NCBI RefSeq assembly: GCF_000204055.1
Contig: NW_006768774.1
Location: 1,131,819 to 1,195,818 of the forward strand
Length of the DNA: 64,000 nt
From: Melampsora larici-populina 98AG31
Lineage: Eukaryota > Basidiomycota > Pucciniomycetes > Pucciniales > Melampsoraceae
Direction of reading: 5' to 3'
Position numbers and translations under genes: made by a program. Shown in pieces: positions 63,554-64,000 of the stretch. The first letter of the stretch is position 1. Every line of letters starts with the position of its first letter. The notes below the pieces were generated by a model. That model saw nothing but the letters and a program-made list of their open reading frames with translations, was not told the origin of the DNA and searched no databases.

Positions 63554-64000
63554 ATAACTGACCAAATAGTAAGACATGTGGCTGACGACATCTTTGGTAG
63601 GATCAAACTGATACCTGAGGAGGACATGTGCAATACTGATCATATCAAAGCCTGAACATATGGAATGGGAACAAGGTGTTTTCTCTCTGTGAGTGAAGTG
63701 GCTTCGAATGCACTATAAAAATGTCAGGATGTGGAACTGTAGAAATGATTGCCAAGCGCTCTGGATATCAAGCTTTAATGATTATGCGTCGTTGACGCTC
63801 AAAATCGCTCAACACCAGTGGGTATACGGAGTTTTGGCAAAAATACATGTTACTAGATGGAGGATTTGTACGATTTACACGAAAATATGGATTGCTGAGG
63901 AACAGTCCTTTACTCGACAGAAAAGTTGTACGTACAAAAGGTGTTGAATCACGATGTAACGGCCAATTGTTGTTTTTGACATCTTTTTGCAAGACCTGAG
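63554..64000. other. Right flank, no gene recognised
   Basis: Short frames only (for example 63693-63947). Composition is not distinctive. Confidence 0.4.

Overview
The window looks like a transposon-rich stretch of a basidiomycete fungal chromosome, most likely a rust fungus (Pucciniales). This is an inference. It rests on intron-dense genes with short GT-AG introns, a PriA/CPL1-like secreted protein (a basidiomycete family), low-complexity AT-rich spacers, and a very high load of LTR/Copia, hAT, PIF/Harbinger, CACTA-like and foldback elements. No tRNA, rRNA or CRISPR array was seen.

Only about 12 kb (15.1-27.5 kb) is clearly host gene space. It holds an 8-exon Rck2/Srk1-type protein kinase gene (+), a 7-exon secreted cysteine-rich PriA/CPL1-like gene (-), and a 6-exon NPC1 sterol transporter gene (+). 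The last two are divergently arranged. A broken fragment of the Golgi tethering gene COG4 lies at 53-54 kb (-).

The rest is layered mobile DNA. From the left: a Copia element running off the edge (1-3.9 kb, -); a broken DNA-transposase-like gene between LTR-like and repeated sequences (4.0-6.9 kb); a complete GC-rich PIF/Harbinger element with TTA duplications (7,140-13,081); a small foldback element (13,203-13,409); and a CACTA-ended foldback carrying a second foldback (13,560-14,539). After the host genes come decayed ORFs of tyrosine-recombinase/rust-specific elements (28.5-32 kb), a hAT element with a perfect 8-bp duplication but no C-terminal domain (32,246-34,600), and short LTRs (35.3-35.5 kb). 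Next are a decayed Copia with a 300-bp element in its protease (36.9-40.7 kb), a 3.2-kb TIR element holding two 206-bp MITEs (42.8-46.0 kb), and a Copia gag split by a 758-bp foldback (46.0-48.4 kb). Several MITEs follow (to 56.6 kb). A nearly whole Copia (56,945-63,537) has inserted into the end of a TIR element and itself carries a 1.6-kb TG...CA insertion.

Two themes run through the window. First, three Copia-type elements carry the same primer-binding sequence beside the LTR. It matches the anticodon arm of initiator tRNA-Met, as in Drosophila copia, where a half-tRNA is the primer. Second, most in-frame stops in the dead transposon genes can be explained by CGA-to-TGA or TGG-to-TGA/TAG, which is C-to-T decay, probably from cytosine methylation or a RIP-like process.
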